Of a stretch of DNA of 64,000 nt, positions 1-11,212 are shown one piece after another (positions within the stretch are counted from its first letter, which is position 1; each line of letters begins with the position of its first letter). Source of the DNA: Sympetrum striolatum. Taxonomy: Eukaryota > Arthropoda > Insecta > Odonata > Libellulidae. The stretch lies in the NCBI GenBank assembly GCA_947579665.1, contig OX388347.1:22312562-22376561 (forward strand), given 5' to 3'. The notes beneath the pieces were generated by a model. The model was not told the origin of the DNA, ran no database searches, and saw nothing but the letters and a program-made list of their open reading frames with translations. The position numbers were made by a program, and so were the translations under genes.

Positions 1-1289
1 TTCAAATTTGACGAGGCCTAAAACTAATTCAGTCATTTACCACGGTAATTAATCAATATTATTATATACATATCACTGCAAGTAGGCGTGGTACCTGGTG
101 ACATTGGTTACAATATATATGATATACATATGGTCGAAATTGCATAAAATTGCAAAAAAGAATGGTCAATTGTATTGAGGGGAACACTAATCTGCCTGGA
201 ATTTGCCCTAGATAGGAGTTAGAACTTTCTACTATTTGGTCACTAGGACAGCGTCAGAAAATGCGCACAGACTGGCATTTGAATGTACCTCCACCTTGTA
301 ACCTGCAAATTAAGAGGTGCCAATATCAATACTAACTGCGTTGTTTGCCTACTAGAGCAGCTAAACAACTTACATATAGACTTTTACTAATGAGGATACA
401 TGGCTGTGATGTTGCAAAAACTAGTGGGGTATAAGTGACGTTGAATAAAAGGATTGATTTAGATCCCCCTTGCGGAACTCTGCGGTGATGTTAAATATAG
501 AGTCATTTTGATATACTCACGTGAACTTGTCCCTCCAATAGGATTCCAACTCGGTGAGATTATCAAGGGCAAACTGCCTCACTCCTCATTTTGCCTAGTA
601 AGACTCATTCCACAGTCTTACATCTTGTTAAATAAATAAACTAGATCTTGATGATAATGACTAGAGCTGAATGCTTATCATACAGAAAGAGTTAGAATAT
701 TTGTCAATCGATAATTATATATTATGGATATTATTTTATACTATAGTGTAATATTGTAATCAGCTGACTTTATACAATTTATTGTTAGCTGTAAAACAAA
801 TCATATTGGTAGCAACACAAACATTATCAATTTTCGTTCGATTTGATATCACAGTTCGTTAATATTTTGATATTTTTATCAGTTTTCCAGATATCGATTC
901 AGAAACAGCATTGAATGATAAAAGTTAGAAACTATACTTAATTTTCTTTCTTATGGAATCCGAATTCAAGCGAACATTGTTTTTAGTGAAATTTTGAAAA
1001 CGATCTGCATCGAGATGAGATTAGCCGAAGTTACTGACATGGGGTTAATATCCATATATTTCCACGACAACGGTTATAACAAACATAAATACTCTAATAC
1101 AGTAGAGATTCAGCCATAATGGAACCGCTTATTCAAGCCCACATGATTCTTTGCAGGATTCCCTTCCAATTTTCCACTAAAAGATGACCAGAATTCGCTG
1201 AGTAATCAAACCGCAAGTGGTTCCTTTTTGGAAATCGGTACGACTGTATTTAAAACTAAAATACCATCTCATAATTTTAGTTTTAGACA
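1..1289. other. AT-rich non-coding DNA
   Basis: No reading frame, RNA gene or repeat could be recognised here. It is simple AT-rich sequence with scattered stop codons in all frames. Confidence 0.6.
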
Positions 1290-1640
1290 CATTTACCGTC
1301 ATATTCCCCGGTTTTGTATTCTGCCGGTGCAGATAATTCCCGATGTTTTCTGCGTATGACTCTCTCCGGCGTAAAATTCCGGTTCATTCCTCTCTTTTGA
1401 ATACTTCCACCGAAAATTCCCGGCATTCATTACGCCTAATGTATCACAAGTTTGTCCCGAAGTCATCCGTTGCTCCGCCTTCGGCTGTAAGTGGCCGAGC
1501 CTTTTTCGCGCGACCTCCAACGGACGGGGAGCAATATCTGGAATTTATTTTCGTGTCGCTGGAGAAACGCTCTCCGGCAGCCATTTCAACACGTGCGAGT
1601 GTCGTTGCCATTAATATAAACTCCGGTTGACGTGAAAGAA
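1290..1640. other. mid-GC island without recognised gene
   Basis: Composition rises clearly above the AT-rich surroundings and CpG dinucleotides are frequent. Short frames of 73 and 95 codons overlap on opposite strands; neither shows a recognisable domain, so both look like consequences of the lower stop-codon density. Similar islands recur through the window. Function unknown. Confidence 0.4.
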
Positions 1641-1964
1641 GGTTAAATAGAGACCTCTGGTGGGATGATTATGAGGACAACTGCCTCGAGGAACATTCTA
1701 GAGATGGTGGTCGATTTGCAAAGCAACGTTTGCTTCGCATCGAGAGGAAAACATTTCTTTGCTCAAGACTGATTAATGATTTACTTTTACGACAAAATTC
1801 GATGATTATCGAGCTATTCTTCTCCAGCAAGGAAAAAATATGTTTAATAGAAAAGTAATAGTAAATTAATGTTTAATACAAAAGTGGTAAATTACATTTT
1901 CTAAAACTTTTATAAATAATAGAATATACCTAAATATCATATTTATTTAGATGGTTTGCAAAAA

Positions 1965-2112
1965 CGGAAATTTGCTTCGAAGAATAAAGCTCGACTTCCG
2001 GTTAACCGATTTACTCCAAAAAACTGATCAACTCTGACAACACCTACCACAGTGCTATATATGAAGTTTAGTATTGATACGACGAATAGTTTTCACGTTA
2101 GAGCGTCCACAA

Positions 2113-2164
<52 letters not shown>

Positions 2165-2312
2165 ACATACACGCAGGCATTCCGAAAATGGTCAAAACGT
2201 GTTCTAGGGACCCCAAAACGTGAATTTCCGTTGAAATCTCGAAGTCGATTTTTTCATGAAAACAATACTTTCTCTATACTATCTACGTATATGTAGAAAG
2301 TAAAAATCTGGA
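1965..2312 (-). repeat. microsatellite-bearing dispersed repeat, copy 1
   Basis: Reverse-complement relative of the segment at 10040-10335. In the orientation of that copy the order is: a short hairpin made of TACTTTCT and AGAAAGTA arms, a block with 'TTTTGGGG', a TG/CA microsatellite, a block with 'GCTCTA', and an end with the small inverted repeat 'TTCCGGTTAACCG'. The shared order of blocks on both sides of the microsatellite shows that the microsatellite is an internal part of a mobile repeat. The class (SINE or DNA element) cannot be decided; no coding capacity. Confidence 0.7.
2113..2169. repeat. (CA)n microsatellite
   Basis: An almost pure CA run of more than 20 units followed by interrupted 'CATACACA' units. 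It lies inside the dispersed repeat at 1965-2312 and matches the shorter GT/CTGT tract of the second copy near 10175. Confidence 0.95.
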
Positions 2313-2327
2313 ACACGACTGTCGACT

Positions 2328-2520
2328 AATTAGAGGTTTGAAATCTCCAATCGCCGTCTTTTTTAATCTCTGACGATGATAGCATATTTATTGAAATGCA
2401 CATTGGGAGTTCTTAAAATATCCGTAATTCTAGCCTCCCTGTGTCTCCAAATACCGTTGTAGGAGGTTAGGAACGCCGGCAAAGACGGCTTTGATTTATA
2501 GCTCTAATTTATAATCGGTA
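2328..2520. mobile_element. fold-back MITE, degenerate copy
   Basis: The left end 'ATTAGAGGTTTGAAATCTCC' and the right end with 'AAAGACGG...GCTCTAA' are inverted relatives of each other and match the ends of the better preserved copy at 39469-39728. The middle ('CTCTGACGATGATAGCAT' and the following 'TTGGGAG') matches the copy at 30870-31023. Both arms are internally deleted. Non-autonomous; no transposase. Confidence 0.65.
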
Positions 2521-3295
2521 TTTCCTGACTGTACTTCGTGGAAATAAACGAAGTTTTTTCTTTCAACCTAAGCTCTAATTTACTTATTCATTCAGAGAGT
2601 AATTTTATTTTGGGAGTTTCATAGTAAAAATTATAAGCTTCATCAGAAGGACCGATCTCATATCCAAGGAATTGTACTGTTTTGGAACAATTTTTGAGGT
2701 ATGAGAAAATATGCGGAAAATGTAAACTTTACTGATTTTAACAGAGAAACCGTAGATCAAGGAAATATACACAGTAATAATACCAAAGAAAAATATCTCC
2801 AAATATTTGAATTTGGCGACCTTCTGATGACTCTTACTACAGAATTTGCATATGCTACCTCTAGTATACGATGCAGTATGCTTTTCTAGCCATACGCAAC
2901 CAATTACTTGATATATTTTAATTTAATCTCTACGTCCCCTTCTCCTACAATACTTGTAAGTCATTCAAACTAATTCCATTAATATACAAGAATTTTTATA
3001 CTGGAAGTATTTATCTATCAGTGGTCTTTACTATCAATTGCTTTTACCTTTTAATCTTTCATTTGCATGTATTTCTTAATTTCATCTTCTTAATTTCTTT
3101 GAGATTTATCTCCCATTGTTCAACGTTAGTTTTAATTCATCTATAATGAATGTCAATTTAGTGCAGTTTATTTATTTTATATGATTGTTTGTAGTGCAGT
3201 TATGTTTTTTCCTCTTTCTTTTTGTACAATTTTTATATTTTCACTACCTGTCCATCATAACTCTTTTCTTTCTCCTTCATCTAAAATTTAGTTTT
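2521..3295. other. AT-rich non-coding DNA
   Basis: Nothing recognised. The two opposite-strand frames near 2605-2889 overlap each other and carry no domain. Confidence 0.5.
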
Positions 3296-3512
3296 CTATC
3301 TTTAGGTTTCGCAGGTTTTTCACACTCCCCCTCTTGTGAGTGTTTTGCTGAAGTGGAATTATTTTCCTGAGCTCTCAGCTTAGGTTTTTTCAATCCACAT
3401 GCAAACTATCTCTTTCTTTCTGTTTCGCATATGACGATGGGTTAGGTGTAAGAAGAGACTCTCTAGTCTTAATCTCGCCAGAATAAATTCTATTTATTAT
3501 TATTATTATTAA
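3296..3512 (+). mobile_element. non-LTR retrotransposon 3' end, copy 1
   Basis: Sense-strand 3' end of a LINE-like element. In order it has 'GCAGGTTTTTCACAC', 'GATGGGTTAGGTG', a stem-loop at 3456-3469 (AGACT, loop CTCT, AGTCT), 'CTCGCC', an AATAAA signal and a (TTA)n tail. The same order is seen on the minus strand at 62958-63230 and, with another stem sequence, at 23884-24331 and 25543-25620. The 5' part is missing, as expected for 5'-truncated LINE copies. No coding sequence is preserved here. Confidence 0.75.
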
Positions 3513-5923
3513 TTGCAACAATACGAAGCATCTGCACATAATAAGTAATGATAGCTCTTAATTATTTGAAAACTATTCAATTTAAAGAATAGAACTTTCC
3601 ATCATGAATTGTAGAGATCTGAATTCACTTAGAAAGTTAAATCCTGAGGACAACAATAAGAAAGCTGTAAATCGCATGAATTCTCTGTCTTTGGTAGACA
3701 CTCATCACGGTGTTCCGCAGATTTGTTTCTGTTGAATATCTGTTTTCCGTGAATTCATTTCATATTAGAATAATTCGGACTTAATTTAAACAAAACAGTC
3801 AATTTTTAGATAAGTAATTTCTTAGTGATCAAGTGATTGATTATTTTTTTACTAATTACTTATATAGAAATAATCTGAAAGCTTCTTAGTCGCTCAATTT
3901 GTATCAGAGCGCTTTTCTGAAATTATTCGTCTCTTTAACCTCCATTCTTCGCAGTCAGTGGCAGAGGTTTTATTCGGCAGGAAGATTTAACATTAGGCTG
4001 AACATAGGAGTGATGTCACTAGTTTTCGCATCCCTTTTAAATCACCATGTTTTCATAATTTTCTTTATTTTCCCTCCAAATTTCTCTCCGCGTTGATAAA
4101 AGTAATCAAAATAAAAAATAAATCATTCCACATGACCGTCAGCAATTTATAGAACAAACCTGAACAGTAAAATCAACAAGTTACATCTCCATCTGCGTTC
4201 AAAACACTCTATTCTAAATATCCCTTTCAGGAAGTTCTCTAGTCACAGAGACGCTGTCAGAATCCATCCGATTAAATAAATAAATTCCTACACTTTCGCC
4301 TATCAGCTATTTTGAGCTCTATGATTTATCAAACATCTTTTTTCTTCATATGCAATGCCAACATGTTTCATCTTTTTAATTTTCAATTTTGTGACGTGTG
4401 AACGACGAGCAGTAATGTAATTTTCAGCAGTGAGATTTGAATAAGATTTTCAGAGTTCATCCTTGCCTTAACAATTATTCATAGCAGTTATTCCAGCTCT
4501 CACTTTATAGGTCCATGCGGAAGTTCAAGTTAGTTTTCCGTCCCAATGAAAAGCTCATCTCTTTTTGTGATGGTAAATTCTTGCACCATTTGTAGGGACG
4601 TATTAACTTGCTAATTTTGCTTAAATTTTCATCCTTTGTAATTCACAGTAGAAGTTAGATATGAACCTGTACTCCCTGGTTAATTGTGCTTCATTATTGT
4701 ATTATTATTATATTTAGTTGTTTTAGTGGAAAATAATGCTTTCTTCGACAAGAATAAATAAAAATTTATGTTACTCCTAGATCTCTTAATTTTCTCTTTT
4801 ATTTATTGCTTATCAAGTATTTTTTCCTTCTGTTTACAAATATATCCACCGTTTTTAGCTTTTTCCATACATCGTTTCACTATAAAAACTGCATTATGTA
4901 ATTTTGAAAAAATGTCATCTTCTGTTATTTGTTTTTCATTTCATATTATCTTGGGAATACGTGGTTGTATTCAGGTGAAAAAGGTTTTAATTACTTAAGA
5001 TCACTCCTACTACTGCCAGCAGAAATGACGATTCTTTTAGGTACTTTTTTTGATAAATTTGATACTAACTACCTGAAGAGAGAATTAATCTAATTGTGTG
5101 GACTTCTTTAGTGATTCCATCATTACAATAAGGAGAATGGCTCCTTCAATAGCTCCAAACTCCTAAGCTTAATCTTCTTATTTTTTCCTTTTTATTGCTT
5201 TTATTACTAACAGTATTTTTACTACTAACTGTATTTTTAATTGGGGTAACCTAATAAATTATTAATGTTAACTGTTGCGGAACCATACACCATTGGAAAA
5301 TAGTTGTTAAGAAATACTTGGTTAAGAAGGTACTTGTTCTCAGCAAGAGTATTTTATTACCCTTTACCTATCATTAGTATAATTCTGAGCTAGAATATTT
5401 GGCTCGTTAGAGGAAAGTATGAGAAATTCTATATTCTCCATTTCTTCCAGCAAGTAGTGTGTCCTATTCTCTTCCTCTATTCTTCGTACTTTCCTCATCC
5501 AACCGAAACACTCCCAATTTCCTCCGTCTCCCATTATAACCTTTATTCCGTTTGGCCCTTAATCGCTGTCATAGGGACGAAGGAAAAGGGTCCGATAATT
5601 GAGATAAAGTTTTAATAAACCCGTCGCCGTGGAAACTGGTCCACTTGTAAGGGCGTGAAGAAGATGGAGGGAAAATACCGAAAAATTAATAAGATCGAAT
5701 TTTGAAGTAAGGAACCCGAGTAAACCTGCGCCTTTAATACTATCCGTAGTCTTTCCTTACTCACTCCGAAGGTCGTTAGTGCTTTTTTACTCCTCTTCCT
5801 AATTAGCAAAGGCCAGCCTTTATGCTTTTCCATCCTTCTCTTTATCCATAGGTTGGAGCCCATCTTTTTAATGACCTCTTTCATTTTTTTGGTGGGAAAA
5901 GTTCACGTCGCGATGAGATACAG
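3513..5923. other. AT-rich non-coding DNA
   Basis: Long AT-rich stretch. Only short unrelated frames (at most 90 codons) are present, and the tract near 4690-4730 rich in 'ATTATT' lacks the conserved LINE box. The region 5450-5900 is slightly richer in GC. No gene or repeat supported. Confidence 0.55.
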
Positions 5924-6060
5924 TCGTACCTCGACTTACGAACTCCATCCGTTCCTAATCGATCCTCGTATCTCGAGAGGTTCCTCTCGCAGAATCTGAT
6001 TTCCCATTGTACCCAAGCTCTGATTCCTAAATTCATTTCCATGCTCAAAGTCAAGCTTTA
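5924..6060 (+). mobile_element. pogo/Tigger-like transposon end (solo)
   Basis: After a TA dinucleotide the sequence reads 'CAGTCGTACCTCGACTTACG', which resembles the ends of pogo/Tigger-type Tc1/mariner elements ('CAG...TACCTCG..TTACGA'). No matching inverted end was found nearby, so this is probably a fragment. The right limit is arbitrary. Confidence 0.4.
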
Positions 6061-6556
6061 TAAGTAGAATTTGAGCTGGATGTAAACCTCTTTAATGTAC
6101 GATGATGAGAAAGATACAGGAAGGTCATCTATGAGTATAAAAACCGTATGCTTCATTTCCTACGGGACTTTCATCTTATTGAAAGTACCGCTGACGTTGG
6201 AAATACACTTATTTTCTCTCTTTTCTACTGTTTTTCCACTAAAATTAAGATTTAAGTAAAAGCTTGTGAAGTTTTATCAAGACCGTATTCCTTCATTTAT
6301 AAAACCCTACCCAAAGCTCACCAACATCTACGTCAATGTAAAATCTTCCGTAGAGTTACAGCTGCAACATATAATCAAAATTCAGATAAAAAACCTTAGA
6401 TAAAGATTTAGATAGCAATGTAAATATCCTTAACTTATTCATACTCTGAGAAATTGGCTAAAAGGTCTTCTGCAAAAAGGAAAAACAAATGCAGTTGATT
6501 TTTTCCAGTGTTTTAGCAGAATGAATTACCTTCAACCTACTTAAATCATAATAATA

Positions 6557-7101
6557 TACAGGGTATCCGTGATAAACATATAATAATACAAAATGTGACA
6601 ACTTGATAAGTATTTGAGATAGGTATTTACTAGCGGTTTGCTTCTACAAGTCGGTATCTCAAAATGTTTTCTATGTTAGTTTGATGATGGTGCACCTTGC
6701 CATTATGTAGTAATTGTGAGGGATTTCTTGGATAATAAGTTCCCAGATGGATTGCTTAGCCCTCTAGAAAACCAGCCATGAGGCCACTTGATTTTTGCTA
6801 TGGGTGTTTATCAAAAGTTAAGAGTACCAGACACCAGTTTGTGATCTACCAGAGCTGCACCATCGAATTCCTGCAGTTGTTGCAAATGTTACGCCTGCAG
6901 GGCAGCAAAACACTTGGAGAGAGTAGAATACAGATTAGATGTCTTTCTTCCACTAATGCTGCACATATCGAGGCGTATGAATTGTGTAAAAAAACATTTT
7001 GAGTCACCAAACTTCTAGAAACAAACCACCAATGAATATCTAAATTAACTCCCAAGTTATTAAATTTTGTATTATTATACTTTTAACCCGGATATGTGCC
7101 A
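6557..7101 (+). mobile_element. defective mariner-like DNA transposon
   Basis: The left end ('CAGGGTATCCGTGATAAA', then 'TAATAATACAAAAT') and the right end ('ATTTTGTATTATTATAC', then 'CCCGGATATG') are inverted relatives of each other over about 35 bp, roughly three quarters identical. They enclose remains of a transposase (6683-6987). At about 545 bp the element is much shorter than an autonomous one, so it is internally deleted as well as mutated. Confidence 0.65.
6683..6987 (+). pseudogene. transposase remnant, Tc1/mariner-like DDE type
   Basis: C-terminal part of a DDE transposase, recoverable only across a frame change. One frame gives D-G-A-P-C-H-Y followed by V-R-D-F-L-D and a K-F-P. 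The next frame gives R-W-I-A, a stop, then R-K-P-A-M-R-P-L-D-F and a G-x-L-x-K. These match the order of motifs in an insect transposase group with 'DGAPPHY...RWIGR...SPDLTPLDFFLWGYLK'. The aspartate of the DGAP motif is present, but the SPDLTP motif has decayed. A stop codon and a frameshift show it is inactive. The motif comparison is from memory of the family. Confidence 0.65.
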
Positions 7102-7680
7102 AACAATTCAATCAAGCCACGGGCTAGGCAGAAAAATTTCCACCAATTTCGCTCTCCCTCCCTTTCTTATTAATATACTAAAACAAAGATGTTTGTTTTT
7201 TTATATAGGTGTCGAATAAGTCAAGTTATCCCAAAGAAATAAGGGAACCATTTTCTGCTTTACTAGTGTAAAATAGCCCGCTTTTGAATTGCCGTGCTGC
7301 GGTCATTCTCTCTGTAGAGCGCTAAGCCTTCATTTATCCCTGCAATCTGTTATTTTCTCTCGCAGCTGTTAGCGATAGAGTTGAGTGGATTAGATATTGT
7401 GTGAGGGTCATTTGATAAATAATGGAGGATTTCCGTGTCTTTTCTGAAGTAAAGACAAATGAAAAGACTAGAAAAGAAGGATAGTAGTTTTAAAAATTGA
7501 AAATAATGGCATTTATTAGGGAACATACGTATGCCAAAGAAGGCATAAAAACACAGAAAGGCAGATATTAATCCGTTGGTGCCACTGAATGGTATTAGCA
7601 ATTGCATCGGTTAATGATAGTTATCTGGGGGTTATACGCTCACTTTTTTTCAGGTAGGAAGTTGGAGTGTCTCCATTCTA
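7102..7680. other. AT-rich non-coding DNA
   Basis: Nothing recognised. The 85-codon minus-strand frame at 7350-7607 has no visible domain. Confidence 0.5.
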
Positions 7681-7689
7681 ATCCGGACC

Positions 7690-8012
7690 ATTAGCTCACC
7701 TTTGCAGCTCAGGAGCGCCCGGCCGCCACAGCAGGGGGGCTATAAAAACTGACCGCGTGGAATACGATTTAAAAAGTTATAAACAATTCAAATGAACAAC
7801 AATTTATTATATTCGTCGTCTCACTAGTCCAAAGGTGATGTACAAGCGTCTTTTGATCGACGTTCTACGATGAAATTTAAGATTTTTCGTGATTTTGCTA
7901 GAAATGATCCGTTGACACACGGCAACGTTGCCCCGGGAATGGGTAGGGTTGGGGGTAGAGATTTCTAGCAAAAATCTAGTCAAAAATCCATTAACCGTCG
8001 CATCTAGCAGAG
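7690..8012. other. GC-richer segment with an imperfect inverted repeat
   Basis: Begins with a short GC-rich block and a TATAAAA. An inverted pair around 'GATTTTGCTAGAAAT' (about 7890) and 'ATTTCTAGCAAAAATC' (about 7960) could fold over a GC-rich loop. It might be a degraded transposon end or LTR, but no second copy was found in the window. Confidence 0.3.
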
Positions 8013-8016
8013 GAAT

Positions 8017-10039
8017 TCACTCAAGTTTCTGCGGTAATAAGTCGATTTTATCCTGTTTGTTTCTTTCATAATCGATTTTAAATGTATTATTATATTTTAC
8101 TTTATTTTCCTTCTGGTGCAAGTTGAACGTGAATATTAGAGACAAAAATCGAACGTGTTTAAATATCGAAGTACTACAAAAGCCAAAAACGTACAAAAAG
8201 TAGCAATGTATCAAAGTACCATCTTTAAGAGTAAAAAATGAGCACATAAATCTTTTTTCGCTCATTACGGAACGTAAGAAAGTAAGGAAAGTACGTAGGA
8301 AATATGTAAGACAGAGTTTTTAAGATTTTATCTTCTGATTGTAGGATGGATCAAGGAATTCTGAAATGTCTTCACTAGCGTATACTGATTAATGCGGCAC
8401 TCGTAAAAATATCAATAATATAGATGTAAATCGAGCAAAATCTCCACATCAATTTCTTTCGCCTTTTTTTAATCATCAATTTTAACGCAAAAGAACACGC
8501 AAAAACTCACGGGTATTGAAGAAAATGGAAATTAAAGAATTTGGGCTATTTAATTCCTCATGAATATTCGCATTGAATAGTAAATATGATTCTATCGATG
8601 CGAAAAACAGTTGTCTTCCATTTTGTAATAAATCTCTCCATTTTCGATCACAGTTCTTTCCTCGGTTCCACTAAACGTATTTATTCGGTCATTACGAAAA
8701 CTTGCGAATGATCTCAAAGTGTCTCATTGGCCCAAGGATTTCCGGCGAAAAAGGCTTCGAAGAGCAATTCTTTATTTCTCATTTGCCTCCAAGTTGATAA
8801 CAAATCCGTTAAGCGTGCAAGTAAAGTTTAGGAGGCCCAATAAAGGTCTTATTAATTCCATCTCGACTTCCTTTCACCTTTCCTCATTTCCTTCCTTTCA
8901 CTCTCACTTAATCCCTTTCCCAGCGCAACTTTTTTCAATCAAACTTCTTTCGCCCCCGGAAGATACCAGCGGTTTAGTACCGAGCTTAATTGGCGTGGGT
9001 AATTAATTGTCTGAATGTGACGCTTCGGTTCCCTGCAAAACTCAAACCCTTGGGCCGCCGAACCCTCATTCTCCCCTCCCCTCCTTTCTCTCTCTCTCCC
9101 ATCCTCTGCTCAGCATTTAGATTAGTATTCTCATTACTATTATACAAACGTAAAGTGTTAATGAATGTCAACATTTTTAAATATTTCGGAGATGTGGAAT
9201 TCATATTCTCAATAGTTTCCATAGTTGATTTTTAATTCCTTTAATTTATTATTATGTTTATTTAAGGACTGTATTTGACCAAATTGGGAACTTTAAGTCC
9301 CATTCCATTCAAGCAATACATTTACGTTATAATTTTATACATTTACATTTATAACTCAGTCATTAGGAAAGACAGAAATAGTTATTTATATTAAACAACT
9401 GAGCCGTATTTGAGGAAAAAACGTGTTTTCAGGATGTTTAGTTCACATTCTCGATATTTTCATGGTAGTTTTTAATTCCGTAAAATTATTAAACAGTCGT
9501 TAGGAAAGCCTTAAGCAATACATTTTATTACACGGCAAAGTCATGCAAGTTTTCAGTTTTTTTTATTAAGACACCAACATTCCAATTACATTCGTTCGTA
9601 GACTCAACCGGACTTCCATTAATACAACACAACTATTTACTTTCATGTTAGAGATATTGTACAGGGTCAATCATAAAAAAAAGCAACAACAGAAAATATT
9701 TTAATAATTTTAGAGGAAATGATTAGTCACTTCTTTCCTACTGATTACTAACTTAGTTACTTATATCCGTCACTTGTTTCTGTCAATTTCACTAATTCTT
9801 ATATGTTCTTGTACATGGTCAGATTAAATACCAAATTTTGATTTGATGAAATTTTGATGCTTATTGTATAGATGGATTTAATTTAATGTGACTATATTTT
9901 TACTTTATTTACATTTATACTAATTTTTCAGGCTTAATTTCTATCAGAAACAAATAACCACTTTTGGAACAACCTTAGTGTTTCTTAATCCAATCTAAAT
10001 ATAATTTCATAATATCATTAGTAAAAATATTGGTTATTT
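8017..10039. other. non-coding DNA with one mid-GC island
   Basis: AT-rich except for an island at about 8700-9115 that ends in a CT-rich tract. Overlapping short frames on both strands of the island show no domain. A lone 'TACAGGGTCAATCAT' at about 9660 looks like a mariner end but has no partner. Confidence 0.45.
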
Positions 10040-10335
10040 TTACTTTCTCCCTATACGTAGTATAGAGAAAGTATTGTGTACGCAAAAAAATTCGGCCTCC
10101 AGATTTAGACGGAAATAGATGTTTTGGGGCCCATAGAGTTCGTTTTCGCTATTTTTCCGAACATGTCTGTCTGTGTGAGTGTGTGTGTCTGTCTGTCTGT
10201 GGTATAAAAGATTTTGGGCGCTCTATCTTAAAAAGAAATTATCCGTAGTTTTTGATGATTATTGCTTAACGGGAAGTTCCGGTTTAACCGGAAGATAAAT
10301 TTGTTTCTTTAATATCTCTGTCAGAATGCAATGTA
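10040..10335 (+). repeat. microsatellite-bearing dispersed repeat, copy 2
   Basis: Direct-orientation copy of the family described at 1965-2312. It opens with a hairpin (TACTTTCTC and GAGAAAGTA arms), then 'GTTTTGGGGCCCATAGA', an interrupted GT and CTGT microsatellite, 'GCGCTCTATCTTA', and finally the inverted repeat 'TTCCGGTTTAACCGGAA'. The short imperfect microsatellite, against the long pure one in copy 1, suggests the repeat expanded after insertion of copy 1. Confidence 0.7.
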
Positions 10336-10559
10336 GGAATATACCATTAGATACAAAAGTAATAGATAATGTATTTTACTACAACTTTTGTATGAAACAT
10401 TTTCCTGTAACACTTATTGTGTTGGAGTTATTTATATATTACCGGAATAGGCTTCTGTTTTCAATAAATATGGAGAAAGTCATGTGTTGGCCACATCAGA
10501 TTTTTTAACGTATAATGTTGTATATTTGAGTACATTGCAGTACTTACCAAAAGAAAAGT

Positions 10560-10992
10560 AGGAGATACGCAGTCGGACGGAAAGTTCATCCGCGTAACGC
10601 TAAAATGGGAAAGCCACCGATTAAACGGGGGAAGTTCAGAGGTAACGACAAAAGAGCGGCGGAAATAGAGATACAAGTAGTATTCGAGCAAAATACACCA
10701 GGAGGCAGGATATTAGCCCCTTTTCTGATGGCTCAGTCAGTTTTTCCTGTCGCTCGAAGTTCCTGGCGGCATTATCTCGAAAGGGAAAAAAGCGTAACGG
10801 GCGAAATGCAGACGGAGAGAATCACGGCGAGGAGCGTCTTTAAAATGCGGGAAAAATGGAGGGAAACGGCAAAGATAATTCCGGGAGGCGTTTTGATGGG
10901 AACGTGGTTTTTGGATTTCGAGGCGGAAGGGATCGCCCCTGGGGGGGAAAGGGTTGGACGGAGGAGAGAGAGCGTTTATATATACGACTGAA
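10560..10992. other. mid-GC, purine-rich island with a 128-codon frame
   Basis: The plus-strand frame at 10605-10991 is one of the longest in the window. It is basic, shows no domain, signal peptide or recognisable family, and sits in a purine-rich stretch where stop codons are depleted. I regard coding as unlikely. Confidence 0.3.
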
Positions 10993-11171
10993 ATGAGTTT
11001 AAGCCGCTCCGAAAGCTATAATTTGCGAACTGATACATACATTTATATATCGAGAGAGACTCAAAAAACAGAGAAGGAAATTAAAAATAGAGCCTCCTTC
11101 CAATACATTTTCCATGTATACAGCTAAATAAGGCCCAATTATTTTTTTAAGCAGAGAGATCACTGCCGAGT

Positions 11172-11212
11172 CCAAGAGGGAGAGAAGGGGTCTCCTCTCT
11201 CCCCCTTGAGGC
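11172..11212. repeat. imperfect GC-rich hairpin
   Basis: Arms resembling 'CAAGAGGGAGAGAAGG' and 'CCTCTCTCCCCCTTG' face each other over a very short loop. Function unknown; no second copy seen. Confidence 0.35.

Noticed and set aside
2113..2169. CA run as a simple isolated microsatellite
   Set aside because: It is embedded in a dispersed repeat with a second copy at 10040, so it is not an independent locus.
4690..4730. (ATT)n tract as another LINE tail
   Set aside because: Lacks the CTCGCC, AATAAA and stem-loop block found in the four supported copies.
9658..9700. 'TACAGGGTCAATCAT' as a mariner-type end
   Set aside because: Only one short end; no inverted partner or transposase remnant nearby.
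10605..10991. 128-codon plus-strand frame
   Set aside because: No domain recognised, purine-rich context, no promoter or splice context. Kept only as an island note.
11172..11212. GC-rich hairpin as a transcription terminator
   Set aside because: No gene upstream and a eukaryotic context; no T-run follows.
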